A stretch of DNA of 64,000 bases from DT-68 sp965263245 (GCA_965263245.1 CBDHHR010001146.1:868001-932000), one strand, 5' to 3'; positions 1 through 11,865 are shown, counted from the first letter of the stretch. The notes: a model not told the origin generated them from the letters alone. Program-made: numbers and translations.

Positions 1-935
1 AAATAATTGATTAAATTTTGTTTTTTTAAATCTAAAAACTGATCTAAAACTTTTGAACTAAAAAAACTTTTTGCATCTGAGTTTGTTTGGTTTAAAAATG
101 TTTTAATGGCCTTTTTTTTAATTACTTTCCCACTAAATTGAGCAAATTCAAAATTTTTCTTTTCTAAGATAAGATCGATTTCTTTATTTTCGCCAAAATT
201 AGTTATGTCTTTATCGATTTTTAAATCAAACGTTTTAATTTTTTGGTACGCGTTGATATTTTTAATGATTTCTTCAATTTTTTCATTGTTAAAATACATT
301 TTTCTATTAATTAAAAAACTTATTTTTTTTAATTTATGAAAATTAATTTTAAATGTACTACCGGTTTTAGTCGGATGAATTTTATCTGTTGAAACTAAAC
401 TAATTTCGTTTTTTTCATAAAGTTTTTCTCTTAAAATAAAAAGTTTAAAATTTTTTACTTCTGTAGATTTTGCAACAATTTCACTTTGTCATTTAAAATC
501 AATTAAATAATCTAACCGGGTTTTTTTAGAATATTTTAAATTTATTAACGTTTTTTCTTTTGCGTCAAAAGCTGTTGGACAAGCAACGGCGTTTTCATAA
601 ATAAAAACAGGTTTAATTAACATTTTTTCTGAATTTAAATTTTGCCTAGTTTTTCTAATTTTTTCTTCTATGGTTTTTCCGGTAATAAAAACACAATCAT
701 AAGTTTTTTTTAAATGATCAAATAAATGCTTATCAATTTTATAAAATGATTTTGCAATTATTTGTCCGTAACTTTTTGGTTTTATTTCTAATACTTCATC
801 TTTTAAAATGTCCCAAAGATCATTATCTTCATCAATTTCAAAATTTTCTTTATTTTTGAGTGAATTTCAAACAAAAAAAGGTTGACAGGTTAAATATTTA
901 ATAAAGTGAATGATGCTAATGTATTTTTTGATCAT
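1..935 (-). CDS. DUF2779 / UU173-like family protein (3' part missing)
   Basis: The start codon is at 933-935 and the reading frame runs off the left edge of the window, so about 311 codons are visible. TGA is read as Trp, for example in the VWNSL segment near residue 23. A Cys-containing stretch, NAVACPTAFDAKEKTLINLKY, followed by LDYLIDFKWQ recalls the mollicute family with a DUF2779 domain (UU173-like). That family is often found beside a putative nuclease, as here. The ATG shares one base with the stop of the upstream gene (TAATG), so the two are translationally coupled. The function is unknown. A RecB-like nuclease relation has been suggested for such domains, but I see no catalytic motif in the visible part. 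The family call is from recall. Confidence 0.6.
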
Positions 936-1759
936 TATTTAATTTTACCCTCTTTAATTCATTTGTTTTTTAATGTTTCTCACTCTTTTTCGTTGTGTGG
1001 TTCAAGTCATTCTAAAAGTTCGGCGTCCAACATTTCATCATATTTTGGAGAAACGTTTGAACTAGTAAATTTATAATATCAATCTTTAACTTTTTTAATA
1101 TCATCCTTTGCTTGTAAAAAATTAACTTTAAAATTTCAGTTTTTGATCTTTCTTTTTTCGATCGGGTATTTTTTTGGATTTTCATAATCTTCATCTTTTA
1201 AAAATGTTGCCACAATTGAATAATGAGTTGCGTTCATTAAGTACGAATAAAGTTGTGCTTGTTTGTGATAAGCTGCTGGAATACCAAATTTTATTCATTT
1301 TTTAAAGTTTTTTTCATTAGTTGTTTTAATTTCTAAAATTTTATTATCTTCTTCAATATAACCATCTGGAAGTCCACCGACAACATCATCCTTGTTTTTA
1401 AAATAATCAAATTCATAATCTTCAGGTTTAAATGTTTGAACTTTTTTATTGGTAACTTTTTCAATTGCTTTTATAACTTTTGGTTCGATTATTGTACCAG
1501 CGTTAACATATTTTAGATCTAAAATTGGAACTCCAATTCATGCCATTCTACAATAAGCAGCAAAATTAGATTTAAATTTATCCACTAGTAAAACATCACC
1601 GATGGATGAACCTCCAATTTTTTTAAAACCAAAATTGTCCCAAAGTTTTTTGTTTACTAATTTTTGGTAAAAATTAGGTAAAAGTTGCACTATTTTTTCT
1701 TCTTTATTAACTATATAATCTATTCCGTTATAAAAATGTCTTTTAATGTGGTTAATCAT
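935..1759 (-). CDS. Putative nuclease, MAGa7180-like (YqaJ/PD-(D/E)XK type)
   Basis: A 274-residue protein when TGA is read as Trp. The N-terminal part has GGSSIGDVLLVDKFKSNFAA and AWIGVPILDLKYVNAGTIIEP. The centre has GGLPDGYIEEDNKILEIKTT, the D-(x)n-ExK pattern of PD-(D/E)XK nucleases such as the YqaJ/lambda exonuclease group. It is followed by YHKQAQLYSYL, which fits the Q-x-x-x-Y motif of that fold. It is the first gene of a two-gene unit with the DUF2779-like gene, overlapping by one base. There is no Shine-Dalgarno; a TATAAT lies 6 nt upstream of the ATG, so the message is probably leaderless. The nuclease fold is well supported by motifs; the substrate is unknown. Confidence 0.65.
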
Positions 1760-1765
1760 ATTTCA

Positions 1766-1771
1766 ATTATA
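1766..1771 (-). promoter_or_regulatory. -10 box for the nuclease gene, leaderless spacing
   Basis: TATAAT on the minus strand lies 6 nt before the ATG at 1759. A start site 7 nt downstream of the box would fall on the ATG itself. Confidence 0.6.
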
Positions 1772-1805
1772 CAATTTTAAATTATTTAATAATTCCTAAT
1801 TTTTT

Positions 1806-4800
1806 CTAGTTTGAAAAAGCTTCCAACATTGATTGGTTTTTTAATTCTTTTGTTGATGAATAATAAACTCAACCTGAAAGTGCTATTGTAATCATTATTG
1901 CGGTAATTATTTCCCAACCACTCATGTTTAAAGGTATTAATATGGAACCAAAACTTACGATTAATAATTTCATTGCAATTAAAATGGCAAAGATTATTGG
2001 TATTGAAATTAAAATCGCAAAAATTAAAGACGGAAAAATGGATTTGAAAAATATTTTATTAATGTTTCTTGTTTTATAACCCATGACTTTAAGTGTAGCA
2101 ATAAATCTTTTGTTATCAGCTATTATCATCATTGTGACAATAATGATGATAATGATTGAAAATAAAATTGCAAGCGTTTCGATTATTCAAATAATTTTAA
2201 CTGATAAATCAAGGGTTGAATCAAATGCATGTTGACTCATTTTCGACCAGTCAACCGTAGAATAAGCTGCAACATAAGGTGATTTAGAATATAAATTTAT
2301 GTATGAAAGGTTATTTTTGATTTTTTCTTTTTGTTCTTCAAAACCATTTTTTTGAATATCATCAACTATCTTTGTGGTTAATGCATCAGTTTTATTTAAA
2401 ACATCGACTGCAGGATAATATCCAGATTCAGAATAAAGCGGAATTGATTTTAACAATGCAGGTGAACTAGATTTAGAAAATACTCCGTTAAAAGGTTCAG
2501 AAATTTCGTTATTAAATTTTAATTTATCAAGACCTAATAATTTATTTGCAAACCTTTGGGTTGTATAAATTTTTGAATTATCATATGATTCAACTATTCC
2601 TAAAACTTTAAAATAATTTTCTTCATTTTTTTTAGCAAAATTTCTGTTTGCTTTATTACTTATTTTCATTTTTATAACATCATTTTTATTAATTTCATAA
2701 ATATCAGAGAAATATGAATTAATTAAAATTGGAATTTCGTTATATTTTGATGAAGAATAACTATCAATTATTTTAAGTTTTTCGTGATCAATGTTTACCA
2801 TTTCGGTATTTGTTTTTAAACCATAAACTTTAATCCTATCAACTTCATCATTTCCAGCAATATTTTTTCCGTTAAAAGTTGCGTCTAAATAGGTGTATGT
2901 TTCATCTTTAGGGTTCATTAAAACACTTTTATACGTTAATAAAGTTGGAAGGTATTTTTCTTTTGATTCAAAATTATTTGTAATGTCTTTGAATGTATTA
3001 ATAACAAATTTTAAATAATTTTCGTTCATTGAAGTAAGTCCACCGGTACTTTTAGCGTTTGGAACTCCAATTTTTGAATTTTGAATTTCTTTGTATCAAT
3101 TCTCATTTTTAAATTTTTCATTTATAGTTAAAGTTATTCCGTATTGATTAAAAATTTTTCTTTGCTTATCCGAAAGAAGTTTTTGACCCTCTGGCATCAA
3201 AGGTTCAGCTGAAGATTCTCACGGATTAGTGTTTGAATATCCTTGACCAAGTTCTGTATTTAGAAGTGATTGAAATTGAATTTTATTATCCAAATATTTT
3301 ATTTTTTTTGAATTTTCTTGATCAGAAGGATTTGGAACCATTCAAGTTGGCTCATTTGCAAGTGGTTTACGAGCTTTTTCATAAAGCACCTTAGAAATTT
3401 CGGTAGTTGATTCTTTGTTGTCAAAACCTAAATTTTTTGAATTTAGTCTTTTGAAAAGTCCGCCTTCATTTGTAGGAGTAACAAGGTGAATTGCAAAATT
3501 ATAATTGTTCATTCTCTCGGATGTATTTTTGGCATAACTAAATTTACCTATATTTGTAAAACCAATTGATAAAGTAATAATCGATATGGATGCCACGACA
3601 ATAATCATTAACATTTTTGAAAAATTAGCAAAGAATAAAGATATGGAAATTTTATTTTTAATGTTTATTCATGAAAATAAATTAATAAATAAATTTGAAA
3701 TAAATGAAGTTTTTTTAGAACTAGCATCATTAAGAATGCTTACAATTGAATTTCTTAATTCTCATCGTGAAATAAAATATGAAAATAAAACTGCTATTGT
3801 AAATGGTAATCCAACGTATAAAATACTTGAAATTAATGAGTAAGTTTCAATTTTAATTGGAATTGTTCAATAATTTTGAAATAAATTAATAAATTCAATT
3901 TGAAAAGCAAAACCGATTAAATAACCAATAATGGAAGGAATAACCATCACGATGATAGAAAATATAATGTTTGATAAAGCAATTTGGTGTTTTGAATAAC
4001 CATTTGCTAAAAGAATGGCAAACTGTTTTTTATTTGAATTAATGTGTTTTTTAATAAATATACCAATTAAAATTATTGTTGAAATTAATAATAATGTGAT
4101 GGTCATAAACGAAATTAATTCAATCATGTTTTTAAGTTTTGCTAGAAAAATTGTTCTATGCGGAGCTAAAATAACTTGTTCAGTTGTATCATCATTTTTA
4201 GAAATTATTCTAATATTTTTAGGTCAATTCATTAATTCTTTAGAAATACCTTCAATTGAAGTTTCAACTAATTCGCCCTGATCATTTTCCATTTTTGGAG
4301 ATTTATAAAGAATCGTGTCTTTTTGTGATTCTGAAAGATTAAATTGATCCTTTCACTTAAAAGAAATATAATTTTCTCTTTCGTTACCTCTGTAAGAATC
4401 TTCTACTTTTAAATATCCGTTTGTGTTTGCAAAAACAATTGCTTCTTTTTTAACATTAGGAATTGGGTGCGATGAAGAAATTATGGGGAATGAATAATCT
4501 GGTTGAATAGCAGAACCAATAACTAAAAATTTAACATTACCCATGGTAATGGTAGATTTAGGGTATTTATCATAAATATATTTTGGATCAAAAACCATTT
4601 TCTTAACTTCTTCAGAATTATTCATAATTTTATTAGGATCAATAAATTCAATATTATTTTGATTAGCATATCCTGGTGAAACATAAGCAAAATATGAAGA
4701 AGGATCAGAAACAAAAGTATTTTTAGGAGTAACAATTTGAGTAAGTGTAGTACCAGTTAATATAACTTTTCAAGTGTATGTTTCATCTCATTTAGCAACT

Positions 4801-6362
4801 CATTTAAATTTTTTGTCTTTATAAATTTTTGCAACACTATTTTTTGTTTCATCTTCTGAAGTAGCAATACCTAAATTATAATATTTCTCTGTTTTAACAA
4901 TTTTTTCTTCACTTGTAGAAACATTATTTTTTTCAAGTTGTTCATTAATTAAATTTTGCATTTTTTGGTCAGAATATTGATTAGGCATTTTATAACCTTC
5001 AAAGATTTTTAATTTATTAATTTTGTCATTTTTATTAGATTCTACAACTTTAAAATTATTAGTTTTATCAAAAATATTTATTGATTTAGAAACTCTATAG
5101 TCTAAAAGTTTTGAATATAAAGAATTTATTCTGTTTAAATAATTTTCTCTTTTAGCTTCAATAACAAAAGATTCAATAAAGGTTCTTAATCTTATTTTTT
5201 TCTCATTAATTTGACTTAAAAGAACTGGATCATTTTCTCTAATTTGAGAATTTAAACCATTACTAAAAATTCAGTTTTCAATTTTTTGTTTAGTGCTATT
5301 TTCAACATTTTCACCCGGAATTTCTTTTAATAAAGTTTTAAAAACACCAGTTGAATTTTCAGAACTTGGTGCTATTTGATAAACTTCAACGTTTTTGTCA
5401 ACTGAAAAATATTTATCATTGTTCATTTTACTTATTAGTCAATTTTTAAAACCATCTTTTTTATTTTTTGTTTTAATATGCGTAAATTCTTCTTTAGTGT
5501 TTCAAGGTCCTTTTTCATAAAATGGTGTTAAATCATCAGATTTATAAATTGCTTTTAATTCAGTTTTTTCGTCTTTAACTTCAATTTTAAAATCATTATT
5601 TGAAACTCATGAGTAATCTTCAGATTTTATTTTATTTTCAATGTAATTTGCAAGTCCTAAAGAAGAATAATCAGCTTCATTATGCGAAAATTCATTAGCA
5701 TATAATTCTTCTTTATCAAAACTTCCGTTTTTATATAAAATGTCAAATGAAATAAAATCATTTTTTGGAAAAATTATTTGAACTACTAAATTATCAACAT
5801 CTTTACCGACTTTTTTATTATCATAACCAAATATTAAATCATCTTTTTTTAAACGAATAATAACGTTTTTAGCTTTTTCAATTTTTGTTGATACCTTTTT
5901 TCAATCTACACCAAAATAAGATTGATTTCTTCATTTAATTTCTTCTTCATAAACATCTAAAAATCCATCTTTAATAATTTCATTTGAATCAGTAGTTTTA
6001 CCGTTTGCATAATCTAGATAAATGTATTGAGCATCAGTTGAAAAAGAATTTCGATCTAAATTTTCTTTTACAAAATCTTCACGTGAAGTTTTACCGCTAG
6101 TAAAAACTCTTTTTCCGTCAACATTTTCGTATGTTCCTTTATCAAAACGAAGCTCTCCCGAAAGATCATATTTTTCTTTTGAAGTAAAATCATGCAGTTT
6201 ATTATCCTTAATTACTGAGTCATAAGAATATCTAAAAGCAATTAATGAATTTGTTAGTATTGTAAAAATATTTATGGTAACAAAAACAATAAACGAAACT
6301 AAAAAAATCGTTAATTTTGATTTTAAAAATGATTTAAATGCGTTTTTAAAAAGATTTCTCAT
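1806..6362 (-). CDS. Large FtsX/MacB-type ABC transporter permease
   Basis: A single 1,518-residue frame; all ATG-initiated pieces between internal TGA codons share one phase, so TGA is Trp. The first membrane segment is at about residues 14-38 (SKLTIFLVSFIVFVTINIFTI). A very long extracellular region follows, then membrane clusters near residues 745-835, 905-935 and 1395-1500, including the C-terminal ISIPIIFAILIAMKLL segment. This is the architecture of FtsX/MacB-like permeases with a giant ectodomain, common in mycoplasmas. The stop (TAG) is at 1806-1808. The start lies one base after the stop of the ATPase gene, with AAAGGA inside that gene's last codons as ribosome site, so the two form one operon. 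The likely role is export or membrane extraction of a lipid or lipoprotein. The substrate is unknown. Confidence 0.85.
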
Positions 6363-6363
6363 T

Positions 6364-7527
6364 TTATATTTCCTTTAGTTTAATTGCTTTAATTGGTTTT
6401 TCGTTATTAATTAGTTTTTCGATTTTACCATCTTTAATTTTGATAATTAAATCGGCAAGCTTGGCAAAATTATGGTTATGTGTAACAATAATCACTGTTG
6501 CTTTATTTTTTTTATTAATTTCTTGAAATAATTCAAAAATTTTGATTGAAGTATCTTGATCAAGTGCACCAGTAGGTTCATCACCAATTAAAATGTCTGG
6601 GGTTTTAGAAAGTGCTCTTCCGATTGAAACTCTTTGTTGTTGACCTCCGGAAAGTTCATAAGTCATTTTTTTTCGATTATTTTCCATACTCATACTCACA
6701 AGGAGTTTTTTTATGTTCATTCTTTTATTTCGGTTTTTTTGCAGTGATCTACCAACATCAATGTTATCTCTAACGTTAAGCGAAGAAAGTAAGTTGTAAG
6801 ATTGAAAAACAAATCCTAATTTTTCTTTTCTAAAAAGTGTCATTTGTGAAGTTGAAAGTCCTTGAATGTTATATCCGTTTATCGAAACACTCCCCGTTGT
6901 TACTCGATCAAGTCCTGAAATTATGTTCAAAAGGGTTGTTTTTCCTGAACCAGAAGGACCTAATATAACGTTAAATGTCCCTTTTTTAATTGACAAATTA
7001 ACGTTTTTTAAAGCGTGAAAAATTACCGATTGTGTGGTATAAATTTTTGAAACATTTTTTACTTCAATCGCATTACCTTCTTTATTTTCAATTAGTTTTG
7101 GACCTTTAGGTTTTCCGTTTAAAATGTTAATTTGTTGAATTTCGCTTTTAAGTTGTTTTTTTTCAAGTTTAGTGTTTTTAATTAATTTTTTTAATTCTTT
7201 TTTATGTTTTTTAACTTTATTTTTTAAAATTTCTTTTTCTTTTTTTGATTTTTCTTTTTTTCAAGTTTTTTTTAATTTTTTTAATTCTTTACGACTGTTC
7301 ATTAAAATGTCATAACTCTGATCATAATTGTTTGTAACACCGTTTCTAAGTATAGAAAATTTATCATATGTTTTATATTTTTTGCTTCTTCTTCTAATTT
7401 TTTTCTCAAAACGTGATACATCTTTTTTTGTAGCTTTAGCATCTTTGATTGCTGATTTAATTTTTTTAAACTTTTTATTAATATTTTTTTGGTCTAAATT
7501 ATTTTTTAATTTATCGTTCGTTTTCAT
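6364..7527 (-). CDS. ABC transporter ATP-binding protein with basic N-terminal extension
   Basis: 387 residues with start at 7525-7527, chosen because AAAGGAG lies 8 nt upstream; an upstream in-frame ATG at 7551 has no such site. About 150 Lys-rich, probably coiled-coil residues precede a full ABC domain beginning at NAIEVKNVSKIY. Walker A is GPSGSGKTT, the Q-loop is in FQSYNLL, the signature is LSGGQQQRVSIGRAL, Walker B is DILIGDEPTGALD and the H-loop is VTHNH. The domain belongs to the LolD/MacB class and would power the permease that starts one base downstream. The long basic extension is extra to LolD and may sit on the membrane or on RNA; this is inference. Confidence 0.88.
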
Positions 7528-7579
7528 ATTAAAAACTCCTTTTTTTAACATAAAAAAAATTAAGTAAATAAAAAATAAA

Positions 7580-7936
7580 TTAGTATCTTATGATTTGTTT
7601 TTTATCAAAGAAATACTCTACAAAAGAAGAAATTATTAATGTAAAAGACGAAATAACTTTTGAAACAAAATTTTCTTTAATTTCTAAATTAATTAAAACT
7701 TCAATTTCGTTATTAACACTGTTTAAATTTACATACTCAAAAAGGGCAATGGCAATTTGTTTTAATTTTTTTCTCGGAAGTTTATATTTATCATCAAACT
7801 TTGAAAGCATTTTTAAAAGCTTATAAATTTTTCTTAATGAAAAAAACTGAATATCATATAAAGATAAATTACTTTCTTTTAATAAATAATTTAACTTTTT
7901 AAAAATATCATTTTTGTTTAAATAATATTTATTCAT
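7580..7936 (-). CDS. Small helical protein of unknown function
   Basis: 118 residues without internal TGA. It is Lys/Leu-rich and predicted helical, with a hydrophobic stretch near the C-terminus (SKVISSFTLIISSFVEYFF) that could be a membrane anchor. The stop is at 7580 and the ABC ATPase gene starts 53 nt downstream, so it may be the first gene of the exporter operon. A TATAAT sits 6 nt before the ATG and there is no Shine-Dalgarno. I do not recognise the family. The opposite-strand ORF over this region is an antisense shadow. Confidence 0.6.
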   Translation of the reverse strand: MNKYYLNKNDIFKKLNYLLKESNLSLYDIQFFSLRKIYKLLKMLSKFDDKYKLPRKKLKQIAIALFEYVNLNSVNNEIEVLINLEIKENFVSKVISSFTLIISSFVEYFFDKKQIIRY

Positions 7937-7942
7937 AAAAAG

Positions 7943-7948
7943 ATTATA
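7943..7948 (-). promoter_or_regulatory. -10 box, leaderless spacing
   Basis: TATAAT, six nt before the ATG at 7936, between rsmG's stop and the small ORF. It could start the unit running into the ABC exporter. Confidence 0.55.
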
Positions 7949-7961
7949 TACAAATTAAAAA

Positions 7962-8633
7962 TTATGAATAAAAAGATTTAATTTTTTTTCATTTTCGCGG
8001 AAAATTAGCAGGTGTTTGATCTTCTTTAACATAAGTTATAATTAAGCTTTCTTTTTGCATAGTTTTAATTTGTTTAACTTTGGGTTTAATTTTTAATTGG
8101 TTAATGATTCAGCTTGCTTCTTTAATTTCTGCCTTTGCTTTTGGACCTTTTAAAAAAATAAAAGTACCATTAATTTTTAAAAGGTGGTGCGATATTTCTG
8201 CAAGAATTTTAAAAGGTGCAACGGCTCTTGCGGTGATAAAGTCAAAAAATTCATTTTCAGTAGCTTCTTCTGATCTAATTCTTTTTACGTTAAGATTTAG
8301 TTTTAAAACTTTTTTTATTTCGTTTAAAAAAGAAGCTCTTTTTTGCATTGGTTCATAAATTGTTGCTTGATTATTGGGATTAGCAATTAAATAGGGAACT
8401 AAAGGAAAGCCAACGCCTGAACCAATGTCTAAAATTTTTAAATTACTTTTTTGAGAAATTAAATAATTTAATAAAAAAATTGATTCATAAATTCCTTCTT
8501 TTCAAAGCCTGTTACCAGAAAAACCAGTTAAATTAACCACTTTGTTTTTTTGCTCAATTAAACCAACGTATTTACATAAATTTTCAAAAGCTTTTTTTGA
8601 AACTAAAAGTTTTACCTTTTTTTTAAAATCCAT
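7962..8633 (-). CDS. rsmG: 16S rRNA (guanine527-N7)-methyltransferase RsmG (GidB)
   Basis: 223 residues with TGA as Trp. The N-terminal KVVNLTGF and LWKEGIYES match the family's NLT and HxxDS region, though the His is replaced. The SAM-binding motif I is LKILDIGSGVGFPLVPYLI (about residues 68-86), and FFDFITARAVAPFKILAEI corresponds to the xxARAVxPL motif. The length is normal for RsmG. It methylates G527 of 16S rRNA. It lies downstream of ftsH behind a hairpin, so it may be separately transcribed or reached by read-through. The ORFs seen on the plus strand here are shadows. Confidence 0.92.
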
Positions 8634-8649
8634 TAAATAATTATAAATA

Positions 8650-8673
8650 AAAATGAAGTCTGCACTTCATTTT
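8650..8673 (-). terminator. Hairpin terminator after ftsH
   Basis: A perfect 10-bp inverted repeat, AAAATGAAGT / ACTTCATTTT, with a 4-nt loop, followed on the minus strand by TTTATTTAT. It sits 3 nt after the ftsH stop and before rsmG. Confidence 0.7.
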
Positions 8674-8676
8674 AAA

Positions 8677-10722
8677 TTATTTTGATTCTTTAAACTTTTT
8701 TTTACTTTCTTCTTTAACTTCTTCAATAATTTCTTTTAACGATTTATCTTGAATGTCTTTTTTGATTTTTTCTTTTTTGGGTGGTCTTTTTAAATTTTTA
8801 TTAATGTAGTTAATTTCTTCGATAACAATTGTTTCTTTTTCAATAAGCTCTTCCACTATTAAATCTAAAAGCTTACGGTTTTTTTCAATTAATATAATTG
8901 CCTTTTTTTCAGCTTCTTCAATTAATTCTCTAATGGCTTCATCAATTCTTTCAGCAAGTGAATCAGAGTAGTCTTTTTGGATTGTATCATAACCTAAGTA
9001 TTTTGAACCTTGAGGTTTTTCGTAGGCAATCGGACCTAGTATTGACATTCCGTATTGCGTAACCATTGCTCTTGCAATGCTGGTTGCTTTTTGAATATCG
9101 TCATAAGCTCCTGTGGTTACTTCACCTTTACCGTAGTAAACTTGTTCTGCTGCTCTACCACCAAGAAGACCCATGATTTTAGCTTCAAACTGTGATTTTT
9201 TATAATTATATCTTTCCTTTTTAGGGGTAGATAACGTATAACCTCCAGCATCACCACGGGGAATAATCGTAATTTTTTGAACAATGTCAGCATCTTTTGC
9301 TTTTAAACCAATAACAGCATGTCCAGCTTCATGGATTGCAACTAGTTTATTTTCCTCTTCGGTAATAATTCTGTGTTTTTTAGAAGGACCAGCCATAACT
9401 CTATCAATGGCTTCATCGATGTGTTCAATGTTGATTAAAGAACTATTTTCCCTAACTGATAAAAGCGTTGCTTCGTTAATAACACTCTCGAGCTGAGCTC
9501 CTGAATAACGCGGAGTTCTTTTGGCAATGTTTTTAAAATCAATATTTTTAGAAAGTCTTTTCCCCTTTGCGTGAAGTCTTAATATCAACTCTCTTTCTTT
9601 TATGTCAGGATAATTAATGGTAACTACTCTGTCAAACCTACCTGGTCTCATTAACGCCGGATCTAAAACATCAGGACGGTTTGTTGCTGCCATCACTAAT
9701 AAACCAACAGATTCAACCATACCGTCTAATTCAACTAAAATTTGGTTAAGTGTTTGTTCTCTTTCGTCGTTACTAGAAAACGAAGAACCCCTTTTTCTAC
9801 CGATTGCATCCATTTCGTCAATAAATAAAATTGCCGGAGCACTTTTACGTGCTTCTTTAAACATTTCTCTAACACGTTTAGCACCTAAACCTGTAAACAT
9901 TTCAACAAAATTAGAAGCTGAAATGAAGAAAAAAGGAACGTTAGCTTCACCTGCTACTGCTTTAGCCATAAGTGTTTTACCAGTTCCGGGTGGTCCACCA
10001 AGCATAATTCCCTTAGGAATTCTTGCCCCAGCTGCTCTATATTTATGAGGTCTTTTTAAAAAATCAATAATTTCTCTAACTTCTTCTTTTACCTCTTCTT
10101 GACCAGCAACATCAAGAAAACTTTTTTTAGAAATGATTTTGGTTGCTGGACTTTTTCCAATGTTCATAAATGAACCACCAGCTCCAGCTCCAGATCTTCT
10201 CATTAGGTAAAATAATAAGAATAAGAATAAGAAGGTTGGAAGCAAACTAATAACAAGGGATTTTAAAAATGATCTTGACTCAGAAGTTTTAACAATTCCA
10301 ATATCTTTAATGTAATTTTCTGCACCATCAGCTCAAGCAACTTTATCTGAATTTGTTACATAATAACCAATACTTGTAGGCTCCATAATTTTTAATTCAT
10401 TTGATAAAGTAATTTGGTTAATTAAAACTGCATAATTATGAATGGTTCCTTTTGAATCCCGATAAATACCAGTAATTAAATGTTCGTTAAAATTAGTTTT
10501 AATTTCTTTGAATCCGGCTGAACCAATTGAATCTTTATCAACACCCCGAACTTTATTCATAAATTCTTCATAACTAATGTATTTATAATCAACTGTCGTA
10601 AAACCGAAAAAATATCATCACAATAAAACACCTATTGCCGAAATAAGTAAAATTGTAACAATAAACTTTTTTCAATTAAAACTATTACCAACGTTAGGGT
10701 TATTTTGTTTGTTTTGTGGCAT
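8677..10722 (-). CDS. ftsH: ATP-dependent zinc metalloprotease FtsH
   Basis: 681 residues. The start at 10720-10722 follows AAGGAAAAATTT. Two membrane segments flank an extracellular loop: residues ~19-40 (KFIVTILLISAIGVLLWWYFF) and ~158-175. The AAA module has Walker A GGPPGTGKT (~242-250), Walker B ILFIDEMDAIG and arginine fingers in RPGRFDR. The zinc motif HEAGH is at about residue 464. The C-terminus is a Lys/Glu-rich tail. It degrades misfolded membrane proteins and unstable cytosolic substrates. The gene has its own TATAAT and leader and is followed by a hairpin terminator. Confidence 0.97.
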
Positions 10723-10752
10723 TAAATTTTTCCTTTAGAACTATATTTTCAA

Positions 10753-10758
10753 ATTATA
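10753..10758 (-). promoter_or_regulatory. -10 box for ftsH
   Basis: TATAAT on the minus strand, 30 nt before the ftsH ATG. Unlike the leaderless starts elsewhere in the window, the short leader here contains AAGGAAA. Confidence 0.55.
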
Positions 10759-10776
10759 CATTCTAAAAACAAAATT

Positions 10777-11106
10777 TTAGATTTTATTATCAATTTTTTT
10801 ACTTGTGTTTTTAAATAATTTTTCAAAACCTTTTTTGGTTTCTTTGATTTTATAAGAAAAAGGGTTTTTCATAAACAAAGGATGAATCAGCTTTCAACTT
10901 AACTTAATATCTTTTTTATTAGTTATTTTTAATATTAAAAATTCATATTCTTGGTTTATTTCAAACATTGTTTTTAAGTTTTTAACAAAGTAATCCGAAA
11001 TGTCTGAAATGTAAACTTTAACAATTAAATCATTTTTAATTAAAACTATCAAATGATTTTTTTGAATTTTTTTTATTTTACCAATTATTATGTCTCCAAT
11101 GTTCAT
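10777..11106 (-). CDS. Small S1-domain RNA-binding protein
   Basis: 109 residues. The first 70 form an S1/OB domain: MNIGDIIIGKIKKIQKNHLIVLI, then VYISDISDYFVKNLKTMFEI, then YEFLILKI. The C-terminus KKGFEKLFKNTSKKID resembles the GFxxL tail of small S1 proteins such as general stress protein 13 (YabR/YugI type). The ATG shares one base with the stop of the upstream LicD-like gene (TAATG), so the two are co-translated. It probably binds RNA or ribosomes. ftsH follows 54 nt downstream with its own promoter. Confidence 0.75.
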
Positions 11107-11768
11107 TAAAAAATCTCCGTCTTGATCGTTAAAGGGGATATGTAAAATTTTCTATATTTAGGATATTTTATTTTTTCATAATCTCCGTATCATTTTTTTA
11201 ATATTCTTTTATACTCAACTGGTATGGGAACTTTTATGTCGTTTAAGTATCTTGTTTCTAGTTTAAAATTCATTGCTTGTATTCATCCGTATTCAATTCT
11301 TTTTTTTCTCGTTGAAAATAAATAATAACCCTGAAATTCTTTGTAATACAAATTGTTAATAGAATTTTTTAAATTTAAACTTTTATTTTGTAACTTGTTT
11401 TTTAACCGAAACAAAATTGATTTATACTTGTAAACTTTTTTTACACTTGTTGGTATAAGAATTCTAATTTGAATGTATGGTTGGGGTGAAGAAATATCAT
11501 CTTTATCATAAACAAAAGATGCAGTTAAATTTTTGTTTTTAGTGTAAAAGCTCATATCAACAACGTTTTCTGAGCTAACTTTTTTTAATTTTTCAAAAGA
11601 TTCAATGGTCATCATCACCTGTATTTTTTCTTCTCAAGGAATAAAACCGGAGTGTCTTACAACACCTAATAAGCTTTCGCCGTCCATTGCGTATCAAATG
11701 TTATTAAAGTGACAAACGCTTTGAAAATTCATTAAAATTTTTTTTAATTTGCTTCTTTTTTCCAACAT
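11106..11768 (-). CDS. LicD-family-like protein with degenerate catalytic motif
   Basis: 220 residues with TGA as Trp. The N-terminal WYAMDGESLLGVVRHSGFIP is a clear LicD signature (nucleotidyltransferase fold; phosphocholine or sugar-phosphate transfer to surface glycans and lipids). The C-terminal VPIPVEYKRILKKWYGDYEKI matches the LicD terminal motif. The acidic core, normally WDDDIDV(M), reads WEEKIQVMM, so both catalytic Asp positions of D-x-D are lost. The gene is coupled to the S1-domain gene and starts 6 nt from a TATAAT. It may be inactive, act as a binding protein, or use the remaining Glu residues. Confidence 0.75.
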
Positions 11769-11774
11769 AAAAAT

Positions 11775-11816
11775 ATTATAACACTTGAAATTATTTTTAA
11801 TCTTTTTAGGTATAAT
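11775..11816. promoter_or_regulatory. Divergent promoter pair (LicD-like / P80-like)
   Basis: Minus-strand TATAAT at 11775-11780 lies 6 nt from the LicD-like ATG. Plus-strand TATAAT at 11811-11816 precedes the P80-like gene by 49 nt, whose leader has AAGCAAGG. The two promoters are back to back within about 40 bp. Confidence 0.6.
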
Positions 11817-11865
11817 TTGGTAAGCAAATAATTCAAATAACAAAACAATTAAAGCAAGGTTTATA

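Noticed and set aside
3586..4281. Plus-strand ORFs inside the ABC permease gene
   Set aside because: The minus-strand permease frame is continuous here when TGA is Trp, with membrane segments matching the family.
9284..10048. Long plus-strand ORFs over ftsH (also over gyrA, gyrB, rsmG and the surface genes)
   Set aside because: They are antisense shadows of conserved proteins; their translations have no family features and no ribosome sites.
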